Of a stretch of DNA of 64,000 bases, positions 19,215 through 30,640 are shown in pieces; within the stretch, counting starts at the first letter, position 1, and every line of letters starts with the position of its first letter. Below the pieces are notes generated by a model. That model ran no database searches, had not been told where the DNA came from, and was given only the letters and a program-made list of their open reading frames with translations. This DNA comes from Siphonodentalium dalli (taxonomy: Eukaryota; Mollusca; Scaphopoda; Gadilida; Siphonodentaliidae), in assembly GCA_032622095.1 (NCBI GenBank), contig CP136066.1, forward strand, positions 173,913,164 to 173,977,163, read 5' to 3'. A program made the position numbers and the translations under genes.

Positions 19215-19732
19215 ATATGGAAAGTTTGCCCGGAAGCATATCCTCTCACCAGTCACTGCATGAACTATGCAGTGTGCCGAGACCAAGTGGGATTGGGAGA
19301 TGTTCTTCTTTTCCTTCACTCAACAAGAAGATAAATGACTCACTTTGTTAGTCACCAATTCACTGGGCTTCACATGTTTGTTATATCTGTGTGTCGAGTC
19401 TGTCGACTGTAGATGGCTAGAATTGTATTTTGACCTGAGTCACATTCACAGTGAGTGGGTGAGGCTGAAGTCGTTGATAACTAAATTTAGTAATCTGTAA
19501 TCACTAAATTGACTAAACCAGTCCAGGTGAAAACAGACTTAAAATTGAACAATAACAGAACAAGTCAAATCGCCGTGGTGAGCAGTCTGCACAGACCAGT
19601 CCATATTCCATTCCAGTGACCTTCATTTTCATATTTTTTTCAGTCACAGATTCGTCATTGAGTTTCTTTCCGACTGACTGATTTTCAATTTGAACACAGT
19701 TCACTTCAACTTCAAAATAACTTAAGTTAATA
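19215..19732. other. no gene seen
   Basis: No supported coding region. The minus-strand open frame 19,513-19,866 runs through a CAA/CAG microsatellite and a duplicated non-coding block, and is not credited. Confidence 0.5.
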
Positions 19733-20080
19733 AGTTGTTGTTGTTGCTGTTGTTGTTGACATGTTGTTGTTATTCTTCTTCTTCTTTTGACTGCTTTGAC
19801 TCTAAAGCCATTCCAGTAATTGGCTCGTAGTGCTATCTTCGCTTGTGCTTTCTCGTTTGTTCTCAACGCTTACGTGCTGTGATACCGTTGTACATTTAAA
19901 ATACGAGCGATAACAATAACAAGCAATTCCATTTCAATTTTGTTGTTGTTGTTGTTCTTCTAACTGCTTGGACTGTAAAGTCATTCCAGTATAAATGGTC
20001 TCGTTGTACTCTCTTCTCGTGTACTTTCTCGTGTGTGCTTAACTCTATGTGCTGTGATACACTTGTACATTTAAAAATAC
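19733..20080 (+). repeat. tandem duplication of a TTG-microsatellite block
   Basis: Copy 1 (about 19,733-19,905) and copy 2 (about 19,939-20,080) share, in order: TTGTTGTTG run, TTCTTCT, GACTGCTTTGACTCTAAAG/AACTGCTTGGACTGTAAAG, CATTCCAGTA, GTGCTGTGATAC and TTGTACATTTAAAA. Copy 2 lacks several short blocks. Identity is about 75-80 percent by eye. Confidence 0.8.
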
Positions 20081-21056
20081 TCTTGTGCGCATTTCAAATT
20101 TCGCAAACAAGAGAGCGCCACCATTTTGTAACGAAATTACGTCATCATTTCCAACGTTGCTATGGCCTGCCAGGGGACGTAATATTCTAACTGTAACGGT
20201 ACGGAATCTGGCGAGGTTTGCCGAATGCTATGCGCCCGCGTCAGCTAAATCCACATTACGCATTTAATTTTGAATAAGGTTGATTTTGTTTTTCAAATTT
20301 AATAGTGTTGCTATAGGGAGGCTGATCGAAGAAGAAAAATAAATTCGTTTTATTAATTTGACAATTCTATTCCAACATGGCGGCCACCATAGGGCCCCAT
20401 AGGTCTGAATCGCCCGGATGTAAAAACTATTTTTTCATGTTGATAGGGTATATAAATTACTGACGTCACAACTATACTTGCGTCGCTTATGTTACTGTAA
20501 AACAACCCTTTGGGTTGTGATTAACAGCCTGTGTGGTTTGTCGTTAAAATGACTATCAAAATCGTCTTGCAAAATTTCACCCCTCTTTTTCAAATCCTCT
20601 TTCTGTAACTATTACGGAACCCTCGTCAATGGCAAATGTCTTAAAATGACACTATAATATCACGCTTGATGACTGTCTCAAAAACATTGCCATTTACTAA
20701 TGATTAATGTGAAGAAAAATGGAAGATATGGTGAAATATTAATTAAATTTCATATTTTCGTGCATATGACGTCATTTTTCGGCGGTCATTTTGAATTTTT
20801 TTCGAAATTATTTGCCGTCATTTTGAAGAAGGACATCATACCAACAAAATGGCATACATTTTGTCTGTGTCTTTTGCTAACAACAGATCTATTACAACGA
20901 TTAAATACAGCTGGTCGGAATTAGAGGAAATGGCGGCCATCTTGGATTCGAATGGCTCTAGCACCTAGTAGGGCCACCTTTATTTTTCGGTGAATTCGGG
21001 ATTCTTTATCTGGATACCATAGGAACAATAAAAATAAGGTTATTTGTAATCATCGT
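20081..21056. other. intergenic DNA with ATGGCGGCC motifs, no gene
   Basis: Contains AACATGGCGGCCACCAT (20,374), TTTTCGGCGGTCATTTTG (20,776) and AAATGGCGGCCATCTTGG (20,928), plus TGACGTCA at 20,461 and 20,766. These look like fragments of the same motif-rich repeats as in the palindrome arms, but no boundaries are clear. Confidence 0.45.
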
Positions 21057-21072
21057 GGGGGGGGGGGGGGGG
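21057..21072 (+). repeat. poly-G run, 16 G
   Basis: Uninterrupted run of 16 guanines followed by TGCAGGTGGACC. Compare GGTGCAGAGGTCGACC next to the G run of the palindrome's right end (9,957). Confidence 0.95.
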
Positions 21073-21210
21073 TGCAGGTGGACCTCATTGGCTCCCCAAC
21101 TACATGGTTCCAATTCACCTAGGTGAAATATACTTGGGTTAAATATCTTGGTGATTTTAACAAATTTAGCTGGGTGAATTTGTGTATAGAGGAGGAGTAA
21201 CCTATTATAA

Positions 21211-21322
21211 GTTACGGGACATTTAGTGGTCGGGTATGGTGTCATGTGAGGCGAAGTGAGATCAATTTTGATCTCGTTGAGCCTCACGTGGGACCATATC
21301 CGACCACTAAGCGTCCCGTAAC
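21211..21322. repeat. 112-nt hairpin
   Basis: GTTACGGGACATTTAGTGGT at 21,211 pairs with ACCACTAAGCGTCCCGTAAC at the right end. The middle pairs GGTATGGT with ACCATATC, GTGAGGC with GCCTCAC and GAGATCAA with TTGATCTC. Arms are about 53 nt with a few bulges, and the loop is very short (TT). Probably a small fold-back MITE; no target duplication was defined. Confidence 0.88.
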
Positions 21323-21970
21323 GTATTTATTATGTCAGTGGGCAAAATCCAGCACATCCCTTTAATTAATCGTCGCTATAATTTATTTTAATTTGGTAAG
21401 ATAAATGTGTCGTCTATGGCCATTAACTTATGTTACGTCACAGTGACGCATCGTGGGCGTTGAACGTCAACGCATTGAGTCAATGGCTAATTACCAAAAG
21501 TAGGACAACTTGTTGAGTTTGATAATTAATTTATGAGTTTTTAGAATTCCTCAAATATATTGCATTCAGGTTTTGGTACATGGTACTATGTCTTTAAATT
21601 CACAGAAAATGATTTCCGACAGATATCCCCTTTTTTGGCGCCAAAATACACCAACAATATTCCCGAGGCGACTGAGTTTCTGAAAAAACAAGATTGCGGA
21701 TAAGCACATAATACATGAAGATGTTTGTCTCGTGACCGCCACTTTGAGAACCGATATTTTGGAATTTTATTTGCACCGGCAGCCATTATGGACTTCCAAT
21801 ATCGAGCCATCAATAGTCCAAAAAAACATTCAGACCCGAATAAGCATCATGCAGGGTGGATTTTTTTTCATAAAATTAATAAATGTACATGTATGTTTAT
21901 TTGGCACACAAGAGTACTAAATTGGGACCCTCCAAGTTCCATGCCTGCAAATAGTGTGTCTGTCATTTGC
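21323..21970. other. no gene seen
   Basis: No supported coding region. Overlapping open frames on both strands (21,586-22,195) lack recognisable domains, and one of them runs through the hairpin at 21,971-22,060. Confidence 0.45.
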
Positions 21971-22060
21971 AGAATGAGGTCCCCAGAGGGTGGATTTAGT
22001 GATGCTACCCAGCACAGCGGGCTAGCATCACAAAATTCACCTTCTGATAACCTCATTCTA
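21971..22060. repeat. 90-nt imperfect hairpin
   Basis: AGAATGAGGT pairs with ACCTCATTCT-type sequence at 22,050-22,060. GAGGGTG and GTGATGCT pair with their counterparts CACCTTC and AGCATCAC. The loop, ACCCAGCACAGCGGGCT, can itself fold (CCC...GGG). It may be a small fold-back repeat. Confidence 0.65.
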
Positions 22061-22430
22061 CTTAGGCCTCAATTGCTATGGGAGACCTACGTTAATATTG
22101 AAGTTCCCCAGTTGAAGTTGGTGATGCTCTTTATGTGTGGACAATCCGATGGGTTTTATATTTTAAATCATCCATGGTTTTGGAATTTTAATTGATGAAA
22201 AATGATGCGCATGATGAACTGGATTGAATTAAAAGTACAAATAAAGGGGGCACCATAAATTGATTAAAATATGTCCAAATGTGAAAGGGAAAAAGTACAA
22301 CATAATTGCTGAGAGACATAAAGGTTTCACAGTGCATCATTGTGCCCACTATCCTGGTTGTTTTGTAAGTAAAATATAAAAGTTAGGCTATTAAACATTA
22401 TATATTTGTCAGATTGGGAGGATCTAAATT
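22061..22430. other. upstream sequence of the H3-like exon, no gene seen
   Basis: AT-rich and without coding support. If the splice signals at 22,431-22,460 are real, part of it is an intron of the H3-like gene. I could not identify a 5' exon or promoter. Confidence 0.45.
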
Positions 22431-22460
22431 TACTAACGAAAGGGTTAATTTTCATTTCAG
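22431..22460 (+). other. branch point and 3' splice acceptor before the H3-like exon
   Basis: TACTAAC (22,431-22,437) is a perfect branch-point consensus. It is followed by a T-rich tract and TTTCATTTCAG ending at 22,460, one base before the ATG-bearing exon. An intron directly before the ATG is a feature of replication-independent H3.3 genes (established knowledge). It argues against a processed retrocopy. Confidence 0.6.
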
Positions 22461-22749
22461 AATGGCTCGGACTAAACAAGCACTGAGGAAGAAGACGCTA
22501 GCTTCTACAGAAATGAAAATAGAACATGTACTTGCCAGAAAACGGTTAGTGGACCAAATGATGACAGGTGGAATAAAGCAGCCAAGAACGTTCCGTCCAG
22601 GAAACCTTGCTCTCAGATAAATAAGAAAGTTCCAACGGACAACTAACCATCTTATTCCAAAGGTTGCATTCCAAAGATTAGTGAGGCAGATCTTCAGCGA
22701 AATAAAAGGAGAATTGAGGATAAAACTAGAAGCACTTTCAGCATTGCAG
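22461..22749 (+). pseudogene. divergent histone H3-like exon with in-frame stop
   Basis: ATG at 22,462. The tail begins MARTKQALRKKT as in H3 and then diverges strongly, with two extra residues before GGIKQPRTFRPG. The core continues NLALR, stop, IRKFQRTTNHLIPK, then FQRLVRQIFSEIKGELR and ends SALQ. The stop TAA (22,618) replaces the glutamate codon of ALREIR by one base change. The ORF remains aligned after it, with no indel. The exon ends at CAG/GTATTT (22,749), the place where I recall H3.3 genes having an intron (after ALQ). The C-terminal third of H3 is absent before the satellite begins at 22,931. Either a decayed H3.3-derived gene or a fast-evolving H3 variant broken by the array. Confidence 0.8.
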
Positions 22750-24301
22750 GTATTTGACATACATGATACTTGAAGTGCCTATTAAATGCCAAGAAAATTA
22801 AATGTCATGTTGGGTTTACAAGTCAGAAAAAGGGTTGCACTTCAAAGATAGCTCTCGTTGAGTTTCTTTTGCCCATAAGAGTGAATGTGTCTGACCGAGA
22901 ATCACTAAAATGAAAGTGTCAATGACACAGTAGCTCAACTTGGAAAGGGAATAATTTCATGTGTTAAAGTCAATGGAGTGATTAGGACTGTGGAAAGTTG
23001 AAAGGCCTAGTTATGCAAAGAGTGAAATCTAAGATGACCGCTGGCAGCCATGTTTTTTGGCCAAATGACCCCAAAATGACTAATTCCCATCTACATGTCA
23101 TTGTTGACATCCGTAACAAATTTCATGAAGATCTGACCAAAGGTACGACCTGTAGCCCGTGCCAAAGGATTTTAGTCATGCAAAGAGTAAATTCCAAGAT
23201 GGCTGCTGACCAGTGGCCATTTTTTTTGGCCGAACAACCCCAAAATGACTCGTTCCCATCTACATGTCAATATTAACATCCATGACAAATTTCATGATGA
23301 TCAGACTAGCAGTATGACCTGTAGCCCGCGCCAATGGATTGAATTTTGAAATCCAAAATGGCCGCTGGTGGCCATGTTTTTTGGCCGAATGACCCCAAAA
23401 TGACTCGTTCCCATCAACATGTCATTGTTAACATCCATGACAAATTTCATGAAGATCTGACCAAAGCTACGACCTGTAGCCCGCGCCAAACGATTTAGTC
23501 ATGCAAAGAGTAAAATCCAAGATGGCTCCTTGCGGCCATATTTTTACGCCGAATGACCCCAAAATGACTCGTTCCCATCTACATGTCATTGTTAACATCC
23601 ATGACAAATTTCATGAAGATCTGACCAAAGCTACGACCTGTAGCCCGTGCCAAAGGATTTAGTCATGCAAAGAGTAAAATCCAAGATGACTGCTGGTGGC
23701 CATGTTTTTGGCCGAACGACCCCAAAATGACTCGTTCCCATCTACATGTCAATATTAACATCCATGACAAATTTCATGATGATCAGACAAGCAGTATAAC
23801 CTGTAGCCCGCGCCAATGGATTGAATTTTGAAATGCAAAATGGCCGCTGGCAGCCATGTTTTTTGGCCGAATGACCCCAAAAAAACGACCCGTTCCCATC
23901 TACATGTCATTTTTAACATCCATGACAAATTTCATGAAGATCTGACCAAAGCTACGACCTGTAGCCCGCGCCAAAGGATTTAGTCGTGCAAAGAGTAAAA
24001 TCCAAGATGGCTGCTGGCGGCCATGTTTTTTGGCCGAACGACCCCAAAATGACTCGTTCCCATCTAAATGTCAATATTAACATCAATGACAAATTTCATG
24101 ATGATCAGACGAGCAGTATGACCTGTAGCCCGCGCCAATGGATTTAATTTTGAAATCCAAAATGGCTGCTGGCGGCCATGTTTTTTTGCCGAATGACCTC
24201 AAACTGACTCGCTCCCATCTACATGTCAATGTCAACTTTCATGACAAATTTCATATTAAAAGATCAGACCAAAGGTATGACCTGTAGCCCGCGGGAAAGG
24301 A

Positions 24302-24358
24302 AATTGTTGACGGACATACGCACACACAGACACACGCACACACGGACGACGGACGCCA
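24302..24358 (+). repeat. CA-rich microsatellite in the unit tail
   Basis: GGACATACGCACACACAGACACACGCACACACGG-type sequence followed by GACGACGGACG. It is repeated in every tail with small length or CG/CA changes (for example 25,838-25,857 and 31,397-31,411). The variants mark unit lineages. Confidence 0.95.
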
Positions 24359-24369
24359 ATCCATGGCAA

Positions 24370-24399
24370 TAGCTCAAACTTACAAAGTAAGTTGAGCTA
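24370..24399 (+). repeat. tail hairpin, first of 31
   Basis: TAGCTCAAACTTAC, loop AAA, GTAAGTTGAGCTA: a 13-bp stem with one bulged A. It is found in all 31 tails, starting at 24,370, 25,883, 27,394, 28,905, 30,416, 31,439, 32,624 and so on to 63,353. It also forms the right inverted end of the founder element. Confidence 0.97.
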
Positions 24400-24594
24400 A
24401 AAATGGAAAAACTAGGAACCCTAACTCAGAACTAACGACCATAACTCACGTAAAAAAAAATCGGACAAACCTGGTTTTTGAACTCAATTAAGATATTGTT
24501 GTGAAAGATCTATATACCCAATATGAATGGAATATGTTGAAGGTTGTTCAAGTTATCGCTCTAACGGTTATAAAATTACTAAAAAATAGATTAA
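24400..24594 (+). repeat. captured 3' flank, now the spacer of every unit
   Basis: About 195 bp from AAAATGGAAAAACTAGG to AAAATAGATTAA. It has none of the monomer motifs and lies outside the inverted ends of the founder, yet it is carried in every unit. The founder copy has GGAATATGTTG where later copies have GGAATCTGTTG. The A run after ACGT is 9 in most units and 8 in some. Confidence 0.9.
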
Positions 24595-27500
24595 TTCCCA
24601 TCTAAATGTCATTGTTGACATCCGTAACAAATTTCATGAAGATCTGACCAAAGGTACGACCTGTAGCCCGTGCCAAAGGATTTTAGTCATGCAAAGAGTA
24701 AATTCCAAGATGGCTGCTGACCAGTGGCCATTTTTTTTGGCCGAACAACCCCAAAATGACTCGTTCCCATCTACATGTCAATATTAACATCCATGACAAA
24801 TTTCATGATGATCAGACTAGCAGTATGACCTGTAGCCCGCGCCAATGGATTGAATTTTGAAATCCAAAATGGCCGCTGGTGGCCATGTTTTTTGGCCGAA
24901 TGACCCCAAAATGACTCGTTCCCATCAACATGTCATTGTTAACATCCATGACAAATTTCATGAAGATCTGACCAAAGCTACGACCTGTAGCCCGCGCCAA
25001 ACGATTTAGTCATGCAAAGAGTAAAATCCAAGATGGCTCCTTGCGGCCATGTTTTTACGCCGAATGACCCCAAAATGACTCGTTCCCATCTACATGTCAT
25101 TGTTAACATCCATGACAAATTTCATGAAGATCTGACCAAAGCTACGACCTGTAGCCCGTGCCAAAGGATTTAGTCATGCAAAGAGTAAAATCCAAGATGG
25201 CTGCTGGTGGCCATGTTTTTGGCCGAACGACCCCAAAATGACTCGTTCCCATCTACATGTCAATATTAACATCCATGACAAATTTCATGATGATCAGACA
25301 AGCAGTATGACCTGTAGCCCGCGCCAATGGATTGAATTTTGAAATGCAAAATGGCCGCTGGCAGCCATGTTTTTTGGCCGAATGACCCCAAAAAAACGAC
25401 CCGTTCCCATCTACATGTCATTTTTAACATCCATGACAAATTTCATGAAGATCTGACCAAAGCTACGACCTGTAGCCCGCGCCAAAGGATTTAGTCGTGC
25501 AAAGAGTAAAATCCAAGATGGCTGCTGGCGGCCATGTTTTTTGGCCGAACGACCCCAAAATGACTCGTTCCCATCTAAATGTCAATATTAACATCAATGA
25601 CAAATTTCATGATGATCAGACGAGCAGTATGACCTGTAGCCCGCGCCAATGGATTGAATTTTGAAATCCAAAATGGCTGCTGGCGGCCATGTTTTTTTGC
25701 CGAATGACCTCAAACTGACTCGCTCCCATCTACATGTCAATGTCAACTTTCATGACAAATTTCATATTAAAAGATCAGACCAAAGGTATGACCTGTAGCC
25801 CGCGGGAAAGGAAATTGTTGACGGACATACGCACACACAGACACACACACACACACGGACGACGGACGCCAATCCATGGCAATAGCTCAAACTTACAAAG
25901 TAAGTTGAGCTAAAAATGGAAAAACTAGGAACCCTAACTCAGAACTAACGACCATAACTCACGTAAAAAAAAATCGGACAAACCTGGTTTTTGAACTCAA
26001 TTAAGATATTGTTGTGAAAGATCTATATACCCAATATGAATGGAATCTGTTGAAGGTTGTTCAAGTTATCGCTCTAACGGTTATAAAATTACTAAAAAAT
26101 AGATTAATTCCCATCTACATGTCATTGTTGACATCCGTAACAAATTTCATGAAGATCTGACCAAAGGTACGACCTGTAGCCCGTGCCAAAGGATTTTAGT
26201 CATGCAAAGAGTAAATTCCAAGATGGCTGCTGACCAGTGGCCATTTTTTTTGGCCGAACAACCCCAAAATGACTCGTTCCCATCTACATGTCAATATTAA
26301 CATCCATGACAAATTTCATGATGATCAGACTAGCAGTATGACCTGTAGCCCGCGCCAATGGATTGAATTTTGAAATCCAAAATGGCCGCTGGTGGCCATG
26401 TTTTTTGGCCGAATGACCCCAAAATGACTCGTTCCCATCAACATGTCATTGTTAACATCCATGACAAATTTCATGAAGATCTGACCAAAGCTACGACCTG
26501 TAGCCCGCGCCAAACGATTTAGTCATGCAAAGAGTAAAATCCAAGATGGCTGCTTGCGGCCATGTTTTTACGCCGAATGACCCCAAAATGACTCGTTCCC
26601 ATCTACATGTCATTGTTAACATCCATGACAAATTTCATGAAGATCTGACCAAAGCTACGACCTGTAGCCCGTGCCAAAGGATTTAGTCATGCAAAGAGTA
26701 AAATCCAAGATGGCTGCTGGTGGCCATGTTTTTGGCCGAACGACCCCAAAATGACTCGTTCCCATCTACATGTCAATATTAACATCCATGACAAATTTCA
26801 TGATGATCAGACAAGCAGTATGACCTGTAGCCCGCGCCAATGGATTGAATTTTGAAATGCAAAATGGCCGCTGGCAGCCATGTTTTTTGGCCGAATGACC
26901 CCAAAAAAACGACCCGTTCCCATCTACATGTCATTTTTAACATCCATGACAAATTTCATGAAGATCTGACCAAAGCTACGACCTGTAGCCCGCGCCAAAG
27001 GATTTAGTCGTGCAAAGAGTAAAATCCAAGATGGCTGCTGGCGGCCATGTTTTTTGGCCGAACGACCCCAAAATGACTCGTTCCCATCTAAATGTCAATA
27101 TTAACATCAATGACAAATTTCATGATGATCAGACGAGCAGTATGACCTGTAGCCCGCGCCAATGGATTTAATTTTGAAATCCAAAATGGCTGCTGGCGGC
27201 CATGTTTTTTTGCCGAATGACCTCAAACTGACTCGCTCCCATCTACATGTCAATGTCAACTTTCATGACAAATTTCATATTAAAAGATCAGACCAAAGGT
27301 ATGACCTGTAGCCCGCGGGAAAGGAAATTGTTGACGGACATACGCACACACAGACACACGCACACACGGACGACGGACGCCAATCCATGGCAATAGCTCA
27401 AACTTACAAAGTAAGTTGAGCTAAAAATGGAAAAACTAGGAACCCTAACTCAGAACTAACGACCATAACTCACGTAAAAAAAAATCGGACAAACCTGGTT

Positions 27501-30500
27501 TTTGAACTCAATTAAGATATTGTTGTGAAAGATCTATATACCCAATATGAATGGAATCTGTTGAAGGTTGTTCAAGTTATCGCTCTAACGGTTATAAAAT
27601 TACTAAAAAATAGATTAATTCCCATCTAAATGTCATTGTTGACATCCGTAACAAATTTCATGAAGATCTGACCAAAGGTACGACCTGTAGCCCGTGCCAA
27701 AGGATTTTAGTCATGCAAAGAGTAAATTCCAAGATGGCTGCTGACCAGTGGCCATTTTTTTTGGCCGAACAACCCCAAAATGACTCGTTCCCATCTACAT
27801 GTCAATATTAACATCCATGACAAATTTCATGATGATCAGACTAGCAGTATGACCTGTAGCCCGCGCCAATGGATTGAATTTTGAAATCCAAAATGGCCGC
27901 TGGTGGCCATGTTTTTTGGCCGAATGACCCCAAAATGACTCGTTCCCATCAACATGTCATTGTTAACATCCATGACAAATTTCATGAAGATCTGACCAAA
28001 GCTACGACCTGTAGCCCGCGCCAAACGATTTAGTCATGCAAAGAGTAAAATCCAAGATGGCTGCTTGCGGCCATGTTTTTACGCCGAATGACCCCAAAAT
28101 GACTCGTTCCCATCTACATGTCATTGTTAACATCCATGACAAATTTCATGAAGATCTGACCAAAGCTACGACCTGTAGCCCGTGCCAAAGGATTTAGTCA
28201 TGCAAAGAGTAAAATCCAAGATGGCTGCTGGTGGCCATGTTTTTGGCCGAACGACCCCAAAATGACTCGTTTCCATCTACATGTCAATATTAACATCCAT
28301 GACAAATTTCATGATGATCAGACAAGCAGTATGACCTGTAGCCCGCGCCAATGGATTGAATTTTGAAATGCAAAATGGCCGCTGGCAGCCATGTTTTTTG
28401 GCCGAATGACCCCAAAAAAACGACCCGTTCCCATCTACATGTCATTTTTAACATCCATGACAAATTTCATGAAGATCTGACCAAAGCTACGACCTGTAGC
28501 CCGCGCCAAAGGATTTAGTCGTGCAAAGAGTAAAATCCAAGATGGCTGCTGGCGGCCATGTTTTTTGGCCGAACGACCCCAAAATGACTCGTTCCCATCT
28601 AAATGTCAATATTAACATCAATGACAAATTTCATGATGATCAGACGAGCAGTATGACCTGTAGCCCGCGCCAATGGATTTAATTTTGAAATCCAAAATGG
28701 CTGCTGGCGGCCATGTTTTTTTGCCGAATGACCTCAAACTGACTCGCTCCCATCTACATGTCAATGTCAACTTTCATGACAAATTTCATATTAAAAGATC
28801 AGACCAAAGGTATGACCTGTAGCCCGCGGGAAAGGAAATTGTTGACGGACATACGCACACACAGACACACGCACACACGGACGACGGACGCCAATCCATG
28901 GCAATAGCTCAAACTTACAAAGTAAGTTGAGCTAAAAATGGAAAAACTAGGAACCCTAACTCAGAACTAACGACCATAACTCACGTAAAAAAAAATCGGA
29001 CAAACCTGGTTTTTGAACTCAATTAAGATATTGTTGTGAAAGATCTATATACCCAATATGAATGGAATCTGTTGAAGGTTGTTCAAGTTATCGCTCTAAC
29101 GGTTATAAAATTACTAAAAAATAGATTAATTCCCATCTACATGTCATTGTTGACATCCGTAACAAATTTCATGAAGATCTGACCAAAGGTACGACCTGTA
29201 GCCCGTGCCAAAGGATTTTAGTCATGCAAAGAGTAAATTCCAAGATGGCTGCTGACCAGTGGCCATTTTTTTTGGCCGAACAACCCCAAAATGACTCGTT
29301 CCCATCTACATGTCAATATTAACATCCATGACAAATTTCATGATGATCAGACTAGCAGTATGACCTGTAGCCCGCGCCAATGGATTGAATTTTGAAATCC
29401 AAAATGGCCGCTGGTGGCCATGTTTTTTGGCCGAATGACCCCAAAATGACTCGTTCCCATCAACATGTCATTGTTAACATCCATGACAAATTTCATGAAG
29501 ATCTGACCAAAGCTACGACCTGTAGCCCGCGCCAAACGATTTAGTCATGCAAAGAGTACAATCCAAGATGGCTGCTTGCGGCCATGTTTTTACGCCGAAT
29601 GACCCCAAAATGACTCGTTCCCATCTACATGTCATTGTTAACATCCATGACAAATTTCATGAAGATCTGACCAAAGCTACGACCTGTAGCCCGTGCCAAA
29701 GGATTTAGTCATGCAAAGAGTAAAATCCAAGATGGCTGCTGGTGGCCATGTTTTTGGCCGAACGACCCCAAAATGACTCGTTCCCATCTACATGTCAATA
29801 TTAACATCCATGACAAATTTCATGATGATCAGACAAGCAGTATGACCTGTAGCCCGCGCCAATGGATTGAATTTTGAAATGCAAAATGGCCGCTGGCAGC
29901 CATGTTTTTTGGCCGAATGACCCAAAAAAAACGACCCGTTCCCATCTACATGTCATTTTTAACATCCATGACAAATTTCATGAAGATCTGACCAAAGCTA
30001 CGACCTGTAGCCCGCGCCAAAGGATTTAGTCGTGCAAAGAGTAAAATCCAAGATGGCTGCTGGCGGCCATGTTTTTTTGCCGAACGACCCCAAAATGACT
30101 CGTTCCCATCTAAATGTCAATATTAACATCAATGGCAAATTTCATGATGATCAGACGAGCAGTATGACCTGTAGCCCGCGCCAATGGATTTAATTTTGAA
30201 ATCCAAAATGGCTGCTGGCGGCCATGTTTTTTTACCGAATGACCTCAAAATGACTCGCTCCCATCTACATGTCAATGTCAACTTTCATGACAAATTTCAT
30301 ATTAAAAGATCAGACCAAAGGTATGACCTGTAGCCCGCGGGAAAGGAAATTGTTGACGGACATACGCACACACAGACACACGCACACACGGACGACGGAC
30401 GCCAATCCATGGCAATAGCTCAAACTTACAAAGTAAGTTGAGCTAAAAATGGAAAAACTAGGAACCCTAACTCAGAACTAACGACCATAACTCACGTAAA

Positions 30501-30640
30501 AAAAAATCGGACAAACCTGGTTTTTGAACTCAATTAAGATATTGTTGTGAAAGATCTATATACCCAATATGAATGGAATCTGTTGAAGGTTGTTCAAGTT
30601 ATCGCTCTAACGGTTATAAAATTACTAAAAAATAGATTAA
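24595..30640 (+). repeat. HOR units 2-5, four full 1,511-1,513-bp units
   Basis: Starts at 24,595, 26,108, 27,619 and 29,130. Unit 3 is the reference: monomers start at 26,108 (169 bp), 26,277 (155), 26,432 (164), 26,596 (163), 26,759 (158), 26,917 (164), 27,081 (155) and 27,236 (terminal plus tail, 383). Unit 2 is 2 bp longer in the CA repeat. Unit 5 carries the X-type variants (TTTTTTTGCCGAACG, AATGGCAAATT, TTTTTTACCGAATG). Confidence 0.95.

Larger units (their letters stand above)
22931..24399 (+). mobile_element. founder element of the satellite, HINE-like, with 11-bp inverted ends
   Basis: Starts TAGCTCAACTT (22,931-22,941) and ends AAGTTGAGCTA (24,389-24,399). Inside are a unique 5' leader, a partial monomer (about 23,005-23,083), eight monomers, a CA-rich microsatellite and a 3' hairpin. 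The leader and partial monomer occur nowhere else in the window. This order (short inverted ends, satellite-like core, microsatellite, subterminal hairpin, no clear target duplication) is typical of Helentron-associated non-autonomous elements. No Rep/helicase coding is present, so the class is inferred. Confidence 0.75.

Noticed and set aside
19513-19866. 117-codon open frame with a glutamine run (minus strand)
   Set aside because: The glutamine run is a TTG/CTG microsatellite within a tandemly duplicated non-coding block, and the second copy does not keep the frame.
22461-22749. H3-like exon as a CenH3 (CENP-A) gene
   Set aside because: The tail starts ARTKQ as in canonical H3, loop 1 shows no insertion, and the diagnostic C-terminal part is missing. 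Nearness to the satellite alone is not evidence.
22452-22760. 102-codon open frame opposite the H3-like exon
   Set aside because: It is the antisense shadow of the histone-like sequence.
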